Assembly: GCA_030762175.1 (NCBI GenBank)
Contig: JAUJEO010000019.1
Location: 2,734,001 to 2,798,000 of the forward strand
Direction: 5' to 3'
Length of the DNA: 64,000 nt
Source of the DNA: Metallyticus violacea
Taxonomy: Eukaryota > Arthropoda > Insecta > Mantodea > Metallyticidae
Below the pieces are notes generated by a model. It was not told the DNA's origin and did not search any database. It was given only the letters and a program-made list of their open reading frames with translations. Each line of letters begins with the position of its first letter. The stretch's first letter is position 1. Shown here piece after piece: positions 39,126 through 53,400 of this stretch. A program made the position numbers and the translations under genes.

Positions 39126-39614
39126 AAAATTTTTTTTTCGAAGTTTGGAAACTTCGTTAGAATCACTTTTTTTCCGTTCTTATTTGAGATAACTTGTTCT
39201 CTTTCATTATACTAGTTTGATAGCCTCAGACAAGCATATTATGCGCAAAGAATCTCAAAAAGAAAAAAATTTTTTTTCGAAGTTTGGAAACTTCGTTAGA
39301 ATCACTTTTTTTCCGTTCTTATTTGAGATAACTTGTTCTCTTTCATTATACTAGTTTGATAGCCTTAGACAAGCATATTATGCGCAAAGAATCTCGAAAA
39401 GAAAAAAATTTTTTTTCGAAGTTTGGAAACTTCGTTAGAATCACTTTTTTTCCGTTCTTATTTGAGATAACATGTTCTCTTTCATTATACTAGTTTGATA
39501 GCCTCAGACAAGCATATTATGCGCAAATATTCTCGAAAAGAAATAAATTTTTTTTCGAAGTTTGGAAACTTCGTTGGAATCACTTTTTTTCCGTTCTTAT
39601 TTGAGATAACTGGT

Positions 39615-41210
39615 TCTCTTTCATTATACTAGTTTGATAGCCTCAGAAAAGCATATTATGCGCAAAGAATCTAGAAAAGAAAAAAATTTTTTTTCGAAGA
39701 TTGGAAACCTCGTTAGAATCACTTTTTTTCCGTTCTTATTTGAGATAACTGGTTCTCTTTCATTATACTAGTTTGATAGCCTCAGACAAGCATATTATGC
39801 GCAAATAATCTGGAAAAGAAAAAAATTTTTTTTCGAAGTTTGGAAACTTCCTTAGAATCACTTTTTTTCCATTCTTATTTGAGATAACTTCTTCTCTTTC
39901 ATTATTCTAGTTTGATAGCCTTAGACAAGCATATTATGCGCAAAGAATCTCGAAAATAAAAAAATTTTTTTTAAGAAGTTTGGAAACTTCGTTAGAATCA
40001 ATTTTTTTCCGTTCTTATTTAAGATAACTTGTTCTCTTTCATTATACTAGTTTGATAGCCTTAGACAAGCATATTATGCGCAAAGAATCTCGAAAAGAAA
40101 AAAATTTTTTTTCGAAGTTTGGAAACTTCGTTATAACACTTTTTTTCCGTTCTTATTTAAGATTACTGGTTCTCTTTCATTATGCTAGTTTGATAGCCTC
40201 AGACAAGCATATTATGCGCAAAGAATCTCGAAAAGAAAAAAAATTTTTTTCGAAGTTTGGAAACATCGTTAGAATCACTTTTTTTCCGTTCTTATTTGAG
40301 ATAACTTGTTCTCTTTCATTATACTAGTTTGATAGCCTTAGACAAGCATATTATGCGCAAAGAATCTCGAAAAGAAAAAAAATTTTTTTCGAAGTTTGGA
40401 AACTTCGTTAGAATCACTTTTTTTCCGTTCTTATTTGAGATAACTGGTTCTCTTTCATTATACTAGTTTGATAGCCTCAGACAAGCATATTATGCGCAAA
40501 GAATCTCGAAAAGAAAAAAATTTTTTTTCGAAGTTTGGAAACCTCCTTAGAATCACTTTTTTTCCATTCTTATTTGAGATAACTTGTTCTCTTTCATTAT
40601 ACTAGTTTGATAGCCTTAGACAAGCATATTATGCGCAAAGAATCTCGAAAAGAAAAAAATTTTTTTTCGAAGTTTGGAAACTTCGTTAGAATCACTTTTT
40701 TTCTGTTCTTATTTGAGATAACTTGTTCTCTTTCATTATACTAGTTTGATAGCCTTAGACAAGCATATTATGCGCAAAGAATCTCGAAAAGAAAAAAAAT
40801 TTTTTTCGAAGTTTGGAAACTTCGTTAGAATCACTTTTTTTCCGTTCTTATTTGAGATAACTGGTTCTCTTTCATTATACTAGTTTGATAGTCTCAGAAA
40901 AGCATATTATGCGCAAAGAATCTAAAAAAGAAAAAAATTTTTTTTCGAAGATTGGAAACCTCGTTAAAATCACTTTTTTTCCGTTCTTATTTGAGATAAC
41001 TGGTTCTCTTTCATTATACTAGTTTGATAGCCTCAGACAAGCATATTATGCGCAAAGAATCTCGAAAAGAAAAAAATTTTTTTTCGAAGATTGGAAACCT
41101 CGTTAGAATCACTTTTTTTCCGTTCTTATTTGAGATAACTGGTTCTCTTTCATTATACTAGTTTGATAGCCTCAGACAAGCATATTATGCGCAAAGAATC
41201 TCGAAAAGAA
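39615..41210 (+). repeat. 15-monomer HOR, unit 2, also start of 14-monomer HOR
   Basis: Second copy of 37530-39125. From 39290 onward the sequence also matches downstream at exactly 1,946 bp (14 x 139), for example ATAACATGTTC at 39468 and 41414, AAATATTCTCGAAAAGAAATAAA near 39527 and 41473, and GTTATAACAC near 40132 and 42078. The next unit is therefore one monomer shorter than this one. Confidence 0.85.
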
Positions 41211-41964
41211 AAAAATTTTTTTTCGAAGTTTGGAAACTTCGTTAGAATCACTTTTTTTCCGTTCTTATTTAAGATTACTGGTTCTCTTTCATTATACTAG
41301 TTTGATAGCCTCAGACAAGCATATTATGCGCAAAGAATCTCGAAAAGAAAAAAATTTTTTTTCGAAGTTTGGAAACTTCGTTAGAATCACTTTTTTTCCG
41401 TTCTTATTTGAGATAACATGTTCTCTTTCATTATACTAGTTTGATAGCCTTAGACAAGCATATTATGCGCAAATATTCTCGAAAAGAAATAAATTTTTTT
41501 TCGAAGTTTGGAAACTTCGTTAGAATCACTTTTTTTCCGTTCTTATTTGAGATAACTGGTTCTCTTTCATTATACTAGTTTGATAGCCTCAGAAAAGCAT
41601 ATTATGCGCAAAGAATCTAGAAAAGAAAAAAATTTTTTTTCGAAGATTGGAAACCTCGTTAGAATCACTTTTTTTCCGTTCTTATTTGAGATAACTGGTT
41701 CTCTTTCATTATACTAGTTTGATAGCCTCAGACAAGCATATTATGCGCAAATAATCTGGAAAAGAAAAAAATTTTTTTTCGAAGTTTGGAAACTTCCTTA
41801 GAATCACTTTTTTTCCATTCTTATTTGAGATAACTTCTTCTCTTTCATTATTCTAGTTTGATAGCCTTAGACAAGCATATTATGCGCAAAGAATCTCGAA
41901 AATAAAAAAATTTTTTTTAAGAAGTTTGGAAACTTCGTTAGAATCAATTTTTTTCTGTTCTTAT

Positions 41965-43215
41965 TTAAGATAACTTGTTCTCTTTCATTATACTAGTTTG
42001 ATAGCCTTAGACAAGCATATTATGCGCAAAGAATCTCGAAAAGAAAAAAATTTTTTTTCGAAGTTTGGAAACTTCGTTATAACACTTTTTTTCCGTTCTT
42101 ATTTAAGATTACTGGTTCTCTTTCATTATGCTAGTTTGATAGCCTCAGACAAGCATATTATGCGCAAAGAATCTCGAAAAGAAAAAAAATTTTTTTCGAA
42201 GTTTGGAAACATCGTTAGAATCACTTTTTTTCCGTTCTTATTTGAGATAACTTGTTCTCTTTCATTATACTAGTTTGATAGCCTTAGACAAGCATATTAT
42301 GCGCAAAGAATCTCGAAAAGAAAAAAAATTTTTTTCGAAGTTTGGAAACTTCGTTAGAATCACTTTTTTTCCGTTCTTATTTGAGATAACTGGTTCTCTT
42401 TCATTATACTAGTTTGATAGCCTCAGACAAGCATATTATGCGCAAAGAATCTCGAAAAGAAAAAAATTTTTTTTCGAAGTTTGGAAACTTCCTTAGAATC
42501 ACTTTTTTTCCATTCTTATTTGAGATAACTTGTTCTCTTTCATTATACTAGTTTGATAGCCTTAGACAAGCATATTATGCGCAAAGAATCTCGAAAAGAA
42601 AAAAATTTTTTTTCGAAGTTTGGAAACTTCGTTAGAATCACTTTTTTTCTGTTCTTATTTGAGATAACTTGTTCTCTATCATTATACTAGTTTGATAGCC
42701 TTAGACAAGCATATTATGCGCAAAGAATCTCGAAAAGAAAAAAAATTTTTTTCGAAGTTTGGAAACTTCGTTAGAATCACTTTTTTTCCGTTCTTATTTG
42801 AGATAACTGGTTCTCTTTCATTATACTAGTTTGATAGTCTCAGAAAAGCATATTATGCGCAAAGAATCTAGAAAAGAAAAAAATTTTTTTTCGAAGATTG
42901 GAAACCTCGTTAGAATCACTTTTTTTCCGTTCTTATTTGAGATAACTGGTTCTCTTTCATTATACTAGTTTGATAGCCTCAGACAAGCATATTATGCGCA
43001 AAGAAAACTCGAAAAGAAAAAAATTTTTTTTCGAAGATTGGAAACCTCGTTAGAATCACTTTTTTTCCGTTCTTATTTGAGATAACTGGTTCTCTTTCAT
43101 TATACTAGTTTGATAGCCTCAGACAAGCATATTATGCGCAAAGAATCTCGAAAAGAAAAAAATTTTTTTTCGAAGTTTGGAAACTTCGTTAGAATCACTT
43201 TTTTTCCGTTCTTAT
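41965..43215 (+). repeat. 9-monomer tandem duplication (1,251 bp), copy 1
   Basis: Begins with TTTAAGATAACTTG and repeats directly from 43216 at exactly 1,251 bp (9 x 139). Shared variants are GTTATAACAC, ATTATGCTAG, GGAAACATCG, TTTTTTTCTGTTC and a 140 bp monomer with AAAGAAAACTCG near 43001 and 44252. The upstream counterpart of the latter near 41050 has the normal AAAGAATCTCG. Confidence 0.87.
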
Positions 43216-44466
43216 TTAAGATAACTTGTTCTCTTTCATTATACTAGTTTGATAGCCTTAGACAAGCATATTATGCGCAAAGAATCTCGAAAAGAAAAAA
43301 ATTTTTTTTCGAAGTTTGGAAACTTCGTTATAACACTTTTTTTCCGTTCTTATTTAAGATTACTGGTTCTCTTTCATTATGCTAGTTTGATAGCCTCAGA
43401 CAAGCATATTATGCGCAAAGAATCTCGAAAAGAAAAAAAATTTTTTTCGAAGTTTGGAAACATCGTTAGAATCACTTTTTTTCCGTTCTTATTTGAGATA
43501 ACTTGTTCTCTTTCATTATACTAGTTTGATAGCCTTAGACAAGCATATTATGCGCAAAGAATCTCGAAAAGAAAAAAAATTTTTTTCGAAGTTTGGAAAC
43601 TTCGTTAGAATCACTTTTTTTCCGTTCTTATTTGAGATAACTGGTTCTCTTTCATTATACTAGTTTGATAGCCTCAGACAAGCATATTATGCGCAAAGAA
43701 TCTCGAAAAGAAAAAAATTTTTTTTCGAAGTTTGGAAACTTCCTTAGAATCACTTTTTTTCCATTCTTATTTGAGAGAACTTGTTCTCTTTCATTATACT
43801 AGTTTGATAGCCTTAGACAAGCATATTATGCGCAAAGAATCTCGAAAAGAAAAAAATTTTTTTTCGAAGTTTGGAAACTTCGTTAGAATCACTTTTTTTC
43901 TGTTCTTATTTGAGAGAACTTGTTCTCTTTCATTATACTAGTTTGATAGCCTTAGACAAGCATATTATGCGCAAAGAATCTCGAAAAGAAAAAAAATTTT
44001 TTTCGAAGTTTGGAAACTTCGTTAGAATCACTTTTTTTCCGTTCTTATTTGAGATAACTGGTTCTCTTTCATTATACTAGTTTGATAGTCTCAGAAAAGC
44101 ATATTATGCGCAAAGAATCTAGAAAAGAAAAAAATTTTTTTTCGAAGATTGGAAACCTCGTTAGAATCACTTTTTTTCCGTTCTTATTTGAGATAACTGG
44201 TTCTCTTTCATTATACTAGTTTGATAGCCTCAGACAAGCATATTATGCGCAAAGAAAACTCGAAAAGAAAAAAATTTTTTTTCGAAGATTGGAAACCTCG
44301 TTAGAATCACTTTTTTTCCGTTCTTATTTGAGATAACTGGTTCTCTTTCATTATACTAGTTTGATAGCCTCAGACAAGCATATTATGCGCAAAGAATCTC
44401 GAAAAGAAAAAAATTTTTTTTCGAAGTTTGGAAACTTCGTTAGAATCACTTTTTTTCCGTTCTTAT
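43216..44466 (+). repeat. 9-monomer tandem duplication (1,251 bp), copy 2
   Basis: Second copy, distinguished by GAGAGAACTTGTTC replacing GAGATAACTTGTTC in two adjacent monomers (near 43773 and 43912). Its right edge, where TTTAAGATAAC would be expected but TTTGAGATAACTGG is found, coincides with the left edge of the second giant copy at about 44464. Confidence 0.86.
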
Positions 44467-47400
44467 TTGAGATAACTGGTTCTCTTTCATTATACTAGTT
44501 TGATAGCCTCAGAAAAGCATAGGTATGCGCAAAGAATATCGAAAAGAAAAAAATTTTTTTTCGAAGTTTGGAAACTTCCTTAGAATCACTTTTTTTCCAT
44601 TCTTATTTGAGATAACTTGTTCTCTTTCATTATACTTGTTTGATAGCCTTAGACAAGCATATTATGCGCAAAGAATCTCGAAAAGAAAAAAATTTTTTTT
44701 CGAAGTTTGGAAACTTCGTTATAATCACTTTTTTCCGTTTTTATTTAAGATTACTGGTTCTCTTTCATTATACTAGTTTGATAGCCTCAGACAAGCATAT
44801 TATGCGCAAAGAATCTCGAAAAGAAAAAAATTTTTTTTCGAAGTTTGGAAACTTCGTTAGAATCACTTTTTTTCCGTTCTTATTTAAGATTACTGGTTCT
44901 CTTTCATTATACTAGTTTGATAGCCTCAGACAAGCATATTATGCGCAAAGAATCTCGAAAAGAAAAAAATTTTTTTTCGAAGTTTGGAAACTTCGTTAGA
45001 ATCACTTTTTTTCAGTTCTTATTTGAGATAACTTGTTCTCTTTCATTATACTAGTTTGATAGCCTTAGACAAGCATATTATGCGCAAATATTCTCGAAAA
45101 GAAAAAAATTTTTTTTCGAAATTTGGAAACTTCGTTAGAATCACTTTTTTTCCGTTCTTATTTGAGATAACTGGTTCTCTTTCATTATACTAGTTTGATA
45201 GCCTCAGAAAAGCATATTCTGCGCAAAGAATCTAGAAAAGAAAAAAATTTTTTTTCGAAGTTTCGAAACTTCCTTAGAATCATTTTTTTTCCATTCTTAT
45301 TTGAGATAACTTGTTCTCTTTCATTATACTAGTTTGATAGCCTTAGACAAGCATATTATGCGCAAAGAATCTCGAAAAGAAAAAAATTTTTTTTCGAAGT
45401 TTGGAAACTTCGTTAGAATCACTTTTTTTCCGTTCTTATTTAAGATTACTGGTTCTCTTTCATTATACTAGTTTGATAGCCTCAGACATGCATATTATGC
45501 GCAAAGAATCTCGAAAAGAAAAAAATTTTTTTTCGAAGTTTGGAAACTTCCTTAGAATCACTTTTTTTACATTCTTATTTGAGATAACTTGTTCTCTTTC
45601 ATTATACTAGTTTGATAGCCTTAGACAAGCATATTATGCGCAAAGAATCTCGAAAAGAAAAAAATTTTTTTTCGAAGTTTGGAAACTTCCTTAGAATCAC
45701 TTTTTTTCCATTCTTATTTGAGATAACTTGTTCTCTTTCATTATACTAGTTTGATAGCCTTAGACAAGCATATTATGCGCAAAGAATCTCGAAAAGAAAA
45801 AAATTTTTTTTCGAAGTTAGGAAACTTCGTTAGAATCACTTTTTTTCCGTTCTTATTTAAGATTACTGGTTCTCTTTCATTATACTAGTTTGATAGCCTC
45901 AGACAAGCATATTTTGCGCAAAGAATCTCGAAAAGATTAAAATTTTATTTCGAAGTTTGGAAACTTCCTTAGAATCACTTTTTTTCCATTCTTATTTGAG
46001 ATAACTTGTTCTCTTTCATTATACTAGTTTGATAGCCTTAGACAAGCATATTATGCGCAAAGAATCTCGAAAAGAAAAAAATTTTTTTTCGAAGTTTGGA
46101 AACTTCGTTAGAATCACTTTTTTTCCGTTCTTATTTAAGATTACTGGTTCTGTTTCATTATACTAGTTTGATTGCCTCAGACAAGCATATTATGCGCAAA
46201 GAATCTCGAAAAGAAAAAAATTTTTTTTCGAAGTTTGGAAACTTCGTTATAATCACTTTTTTCCGTTTTTATTTAAGATTACTGGTTCTCTTTCATTATA
46301 CTAGTTTGATAACCTCAGACAAGCATATTATGCGCAAAGAATCTCGAAAAGAAAAAAATTTTTTTTCGAAGTTTGGAAACTTCGTTAGAATCACTTTTTT
46401 TCCGTTCTTATTTAAGATTACTGGTTCTCTTTCATTATACTAGTTTGATAGCCTCAGACAAGCATATTATGCGCAAAGAATCTCGAAAAGAAAAAAATTT
46501 TTTTTCGAAGTTTGGAAACTTCGTTAGAATCACTTTTTTTCCGTTCTTATTTGAGATAACTTGTTCTCTTTCATTATACTAGTTTGATAGCCTTAGACAA
46601 GCATATTATGCGCAAATATTCTCGAAAAGAAAAAAATTTTTTTTCGAAGTTTGGAAACTTCGTTAGAATCACTTTTTTTCCGTTCTTATTTGAGATAACT
46701 GGTTCTCTTTCATTATACTAGTTTGATAGCCTCAGAAAAGCATATTATGCGCAAAGAATCTAGAAAAGAAAAAAATTTTTTTTCGAAGTTTCGAAACTTC
46801 CTTAGAATCATTTTTTTTCCATTCTTATTTGAGATAACTTGTTCTCTTTCATTATACTAGTTTGATAGCCTTAGACAAGCATATTATGCGCAAAGAATCT
46901 CGAAAAGAAAAAAATTTTTTTTCGAAGTTTGGAAACTTCGTTAGAATCACTTTTTTTCCGTTCTTATTTAAGATTACTGGTTCTCTTTCATTATACTAGT
47001 TTGATAGCCTCAGACAAGCATATTATGCGCAAAGAATCTCGAAAAGAAAAAAAATTTTTTTCGAAGTTTGGAAACTTCCTTAGAATCACTTTTTTTACAT
47101 TCTTATTTGAGATAACTTGTTCTCTTTCATTATACTAGTTTGATAGCCTTAGACAAGCATATTATGCGCAAAGAATCTCGAAAAGAAAAAAATTTTTTTT
47201 CGAAGTTTGGAAACTTCCTTAGAATCACTTTTTTTCCATTCTTATTTGAGATAACTTGTTCTCTTTCATTATACTTGTTTGATAGCCTTAGACAAGCATA
47301 TTATGCGCAAAGAATCTCGAAAAGAAAAAAATTTTTTTTCGAAGTTTGGAAACTTCGTTAGAATCACTTTTTTTCCGTTCTTATTTGAGATAACTGGTTC

Positions 47401-50400
47401 TCTTTCATTATACTAGTTTGATAGCCTCAGACAAGCATATTATGCGCAAAGAATCTCGAAAAGAAAAAAATTTTTTTTCGAAGTTTGGAAACTTCGTTAG
47501 AATCACTTTTTTTCCGTTCTTATTTAAGATTACTGGTTCTCTTTCATTATACTAGTTTGATAGCCTCAGACAAGCATATTATGCGCAAAGAATCTCGAAA
47601 AGAAAAAAATTTTATTTCGAAGTTTGGAAACTTCGTTAGAATCACTTTTTTTCCGTTCTTATTTGAGATAACTGGTTCTCTTTCATTATACTATTTTGAT
47701 AGCCTCAGAAAAGCATATTATCCGCATAGAATCTCTAAAAGAAAAAATTTTTTTTTCGAAGTTTGGAAACTTCGTTGGAATCACTTTTTTTCCGTTCTTA
47801 TTTGAGATAACTGGTTCTCTTTCATTATACTAGTTTGATAGCCTCAGAAAAGCATAGGTATGCGCAAAGAATATCGAAAAGAAAAAAATTTTTTTTCGAA
47901 GTTTGGAAACTTCGTTAGAATCACTTTTTTTCCATTCTTATCTGAGATAACTGGTTCTCTTTCATTATACTAGTTTGATAGTCTCAGAAAAGCTTATTAT
48001 GCGCAAAGAATCTAGAAAAGAAAAAAATTTTTTTTCGAAGATTGGAAACCTCGTTAGAACCACTTTTTTTCCGTTCTTATTTGAGATAACTGGTTCTCTT
48101 TCATTATACTATTTTGATAGCCTCAGACAAGCATATTATGCGCAAAGAATCTCGAAAAGAAAAAAATTTTTTTTCGAAGTTTGGAAACTTCCTTAGAATC
48201 ACTTTTTTTCCATTCTTATTTGAGATAACTTGTTCTCTTTCATTATACTTGTTTGATAGCCTTAGACAAGCATATTATGCGCAAAGAATCTCGAAAAGAA
48301 AAAAATTTTTTTCGAAGTTTGGAAACTTCGTTAGAATCACTTTTTTTCCGTTCGTATTTGAGATAACTGGTTCTCTTTCATTATACTAGTTTGATAGTCT
48401 CAGAAAAGCATATTATGCGCAAAGAATCTAGAAAAGAAAAAAATTTTTTTTCGAAGATTGGAAACCTCGTTAGAATCACTTTTTTTCCGTTCTTATTTGT
48501 GATAACTGGTTCTCTTTCATTATACTAGTTTGATAGCCTCAGACAAGCATATTATGCGCAAAGAATCTCGAAAAGAAAAAAATTTTTTTTCGAAGTTTGG
48601 AACTTCCTTAGAATCACTTTTTTTCCATTCTTATTTGAGATAACTTGTTCTCTTTCATTATACTAGTTTGATAGCCTTAGACAAGCATATTATGCGCAAA
48701 TATTCTCGAAAAGACAAAAATTTTTTTTCGAAGTTTGGAAACTTCGTTAGAATCACTTTTTTTCCGTTCTTATTTGAGATAACTGGTTCTCTTTCATTAT
48801 ACTAGTTTGATAGCCTCAGAAAAGCATATTATGCGCAAAGAATCTAGAAAAGAAAAAAATTTTTTTTCGAAGATTGGAAACCTCGTTAGAATCACTTTTT
48901 TTCCGTTCTTATTTGAGATAACTGGTTCTCTTTCATTATACTAGTTTGATAGCCTCAGACAAGCATATTATGCGCAAATAATCTGGAAAAGAAAAAAATT
49001 TTTTTTCGAAGTTTGGAAACTTCCTTAGAATCACTTTTTTTCCATTCTTATTTGAGATAACTTCTTCTCTTTCATTATTCTAGTTTGATAGCCTTAGACA
49101 AGCATATTATGCGCAAAGAATCTCGAAAAGAAAAAAATTTTTTTTAAGAAGTTTGGAAACTTCGTTAGAATCACTTTTTTTCCGTTCTTATTTAAGATAA
49201 CTTGTTCTCTTTCATTATACTAGTTTGATAGCCTTAGACAAGCATATTATGCGCAAAGAATCTCGAAAAGAAAAAAATTTTTTTTCGAAGTTTGGAAAGT
49301 TCGTTATAATCACTTTTTTTCCGTTCTTATTTAAGATTACTGGTTCTCTTTCATTATACTAGTTTGATAGCCTCAGACAAGCATATTATGCGCAAAGAAT
49401 CTCGAAAAGAAAAAAAAATTTTTTCGAAGTTTGGAAACTTCGTTAGAATCACTTTTTTTCCGTTCTTATTTGAGATAACTGGTTCTCTTTCATTATACTA
49501 GTTTGATAGCCTCAGACAAGCATATTATGCGCAAAGAATCTCGAAAAGAAAAAAATTTTTTTTCGAAGTTTGGAAACTTCCTTAGAATCACTTTTTTTCC
49601 ATTCTTATTTGAGATAACTTGTTCTCTTTCATTATACTAGTTTGATAGCCTTAGACAAGCATATTATGCGCAAAGAATCTCGAAAAGAAAAAAATTTTTT
49701 TTCGAAGTTTGGAAACTTCGTTAGAATCACTTTTTTTCCGTTCTTATTTAAGATTACTGGTTCTCTTTCATTATACTAGTTTGATAGCCTCAGACAAGCA
49801 TATTATGCGCAAAGAATCTCGAAAAGAAAAAAATTTTTTTTCGAAGTTTGGAAACTTCGTTAGAATCACTTTTTTTCCGTTCTTATTTGAGATAACTTGT
49901 TCTCTTTCATTATACTAGTTTGATAGCCTTAGACAAGCATATTATGCGCAAAGAATCTCGAAAAGAAAAAAATTTTTTTTCGAAGTTTGGAAACTTCGTT
50001 AGAATCACTTTTTTTCCGTTCTTATTTGAGATAACTGGTTCTCTTTCATTATACTATTTTGATAGCCTCAGAAAAGCATATTATGCGCAAAGAATCTCTA
50101 AAAGAAAAAATTTTTTTTTCGAAGTTTGGAAACTTCGTTGGAATCACTTTTTTTCCGTTCTTATTTGAGATAACTGGTTCTCTTTCATTATACTAGTTTG
50201 ATAGCCTCAGAAAAGCATAGGTATGCGCAAAGAATCTCGAAAAGAAAAAAAATTTTTTTCGAAGTTTGGAAACTTCGTTAGAATCACTTTTTTTCCATTC
50301 TTATCTGAGATAACTGGTTCTCTTTCATTATACTTGTTTGATAGCCTCAGACAAGCATATTATGCGCAAAGAATCTCGAAAAGAAAAAAATTTTTTTTCG

Positions 50401-53400
50401 AAGTTTGGAAACTTCGTTAGAATCACTTTTTTTCCATTCTTATTTGAGATAACTTGTTCTCTTTCATTATACTTGTTTGATAGCCTTAGACAAGCATATT
50501 ATGCGCAAAGAATCTCGAAAAGAAAAAAATTTTTTTTCGAAGTTTGGAAACTTCGTTAGAATCACTTTTTTTCCGTTCTTATTTGAGATAACTTGTTCTC
50601 TTTCATTATACTAGTTTGATAGCCTTAGACAAGCATATTATGCGCAAAGAATCTCGAAAAGAAAAAAATTTTTTTCGAAGTTTGGAAACTTCGTTAGAAT
50701 CACTTTTTTTCCGTTCGTAATTGAGATAACTGGTTCTCTTTCATTATACTAGTTTGATAGTCTCAGAAAAGCATATTATGCGCAAAGAATCTAGAAAAGA
50801 AAAAAATTTTTTTTCGAAGATTGGAAACCTCGTTAGAATCACTTTTTTTCCGTTCTTATTTGAGATAACTGGTTCTCTTTCATTATACTAGTTTGATAGC
50901 CTCAGACAAGCATATTATGCGCAAAGAATCTCGAAAAGAAAAAAATTTTTTTTCGAAGTTTGGAAACTTCGTTAGAATCACTTTTTTTCCGTTCTTATTT
51001 AAGATTACTGGTTCTCTTTCATTATACTAGTTTGATAGCCTCAGACAAGCATATTATGCGCAAAGAAACTCGAAAAGAATAAAATTTTATTTCGAAGTTT
51101 GGAAACTTCCTTAGAATCACTTTTTTTCCATTCTTATTTGAGATAACTTGTTCTCTTTCATTATACTTGTTTGATAGCCTTAGACAAGCATATTATGCGC
51201 AAAGAATCTCGAAAAGAAAAAAATTTTTTTTCGAAGTTTGGAAACTTCGTTAGAATCACTTTTTTTCCGTTCTTATTTGAGATAACTAGTTCTATTTCAT
51301 TATACTAGTTTGATAGCCTCAGACAAGCATATTATGCGCAAAGAATCTCGAAAAGAAAAAAATTTTTTTTCGAAGTTTGGAAACTTCGTTAGAATCACTT
51401 TTTTTCCGTTCTTATTTGAGATAACTGGTTCTCTTTCATTATACTAGTTTGATAGCCTCAGAAAAGCATATTATGCGCAAAGAATCTAGAAAAGAAAAAA
51501 ATTTTTTTTCGAAGATTGGAAACCTCGTTAGAATCACTTTTTTTCCGTTCTTATTTGAGATAACTGGTTCTCTTTCATTATACTAGTTTGATAGCCTCAG
51601 ACAAGCATATTATGCGCAAATAATCTGGAAAAGAAAAAAATTTTTTTTCGAAGTTTGGAAACTTCCTTAGAATCACTTTTTTTCCATTCTTATTTGAGAT
51701 AACTTCTTCTCTTTCATTATTCTAGTTTGATAGCCTTAGACAAGCATATTATGCGCAAAGAATCTCGAAAAGAAAAAAATTTTTTTTAAGAAGTTTGGAA
51801 ACTTCGTTAGAATCACTTTTTTTCCGTTCTTATTTAAGATAACTTGTTCTCTTTCATTATACTAGTTTGATAGCCTTAGACAAGCATATTATGCGCAAAG
51901 AATCTCGAAAAGAAAAAAATTTTTTTTCGAAGTTTGGAAAGTTCGTTATAATCACTTTTTTTCCGTTCTTATTTAAGATTACTGGTTCTCTTTCATTATA
52001 CTAGTTTGATAGCCTCAGACAAGCATATTATGCGCAAAGAATCTCGAAAAGAAAAAAAAATTTTTTCGAATTTTGGAAACTTCGTTAGAATCACTTTTTT
52101 TCCGTTCTTATTTGAGATAACTTGTTCTCTTTCATTATACTAGTTTGATAGACTGAGACAAGCATATTATGTGCAAAGAATCTCGAAAAGAAAAAAAATT
52201 TTTTTCGAAGTTTGGAAACTTCGTTAGAATCACTTTTTTTCCGTTCTTATTTGAGATAACTGGTTCTCTTTCATTATACTAGTTTGATAGCCTCAGACAA
52301 GCATATTATGCGCAAAGAATCTCGAAAAGAAAAAAATTTTTTTTCGAAGATTGGAAACCTCGTTAGAATCACTTTTTTCCGTTCTTATTTGAGATAACTG
52401 GTTCTCTTTCATTATACTAGTTTGATAGCCTCAGACAAGCATATTATGCGCAAAGAATCTCGAAAAGAAAAAAATTTTTTTTCGAAGTTTGGAAACTTCC
52501 TTAGAATCACTTTTTTTCCATTCTTATTTGAGATAACTTGTTCTCTTTCATTATACTAGTTTGATAGCCTTAGACAAGCATATTATGCGCAAAGAATCTC
52601 GAAAAGAAAAAAATTTTTTTTCGAAGTTTGGAAACTTCGTTAGAATCACTTTTTTTCCGTTCTTATTTAAGATTACTGGTTCTCTTTCATTATACTAGTT
52701 TGATAGCCTCAGACAAGCATATTATGCGCAAAGAATCTCGAAAAGAAAAAAATTTTTTTTCGAAGTTTGGAAACTTCGTTAGAATCACTTTTTTTCCGTT
52801 CTTATTTGAGATAACTTGTTCTCTTTCATTATACTAGTTTGATAGCCTTAGACAAGCATATTATGCGCAAAGAATCTCGAAAAGAAAAAAATTTTTTTTC
52901 GAAGTTTGGAAACTTCGTTAGAATCACTTTTTTTCCGTTCTTATTTGAGATAACTGGTTCTCTTTCATTATACTATTTTGATAGCCTCAGAAAAGCATAT
53001 TATGCGCAAAGAATCTCTAAAAGAAAAAATTTTTTTTTCGAAGTTTGGAAACTTCGTTGGAATCACTTTTTTTCCGTTCTTATTTGAGATAACTGGTTCT
53101 CTTTCATTATACTAGTTTGATAGCCTCAGAAAAGCATAGGTATGCGCAAAGAATCTCGAAAAGAAAAAAAATTTTTTTCGAAGTTTGGAAACTTCGTTAG
53201 AATCACTTTTTTTCCATTCTTATCTGAGATAACTGGTTCTCTTTCATTATACTTGTTTGATAGCCTCAGACAAGCATATTATGCGCAAAGAATCTCGAAA
53301 AGAAAAAAATTTTTTTTCGAAGTTTGGAAACTTCGTTAGAATCACTTTTTTTCCATTCCTATTTGAGATAACTTGTTCTCTTTCATTATACTTGTTTGAT

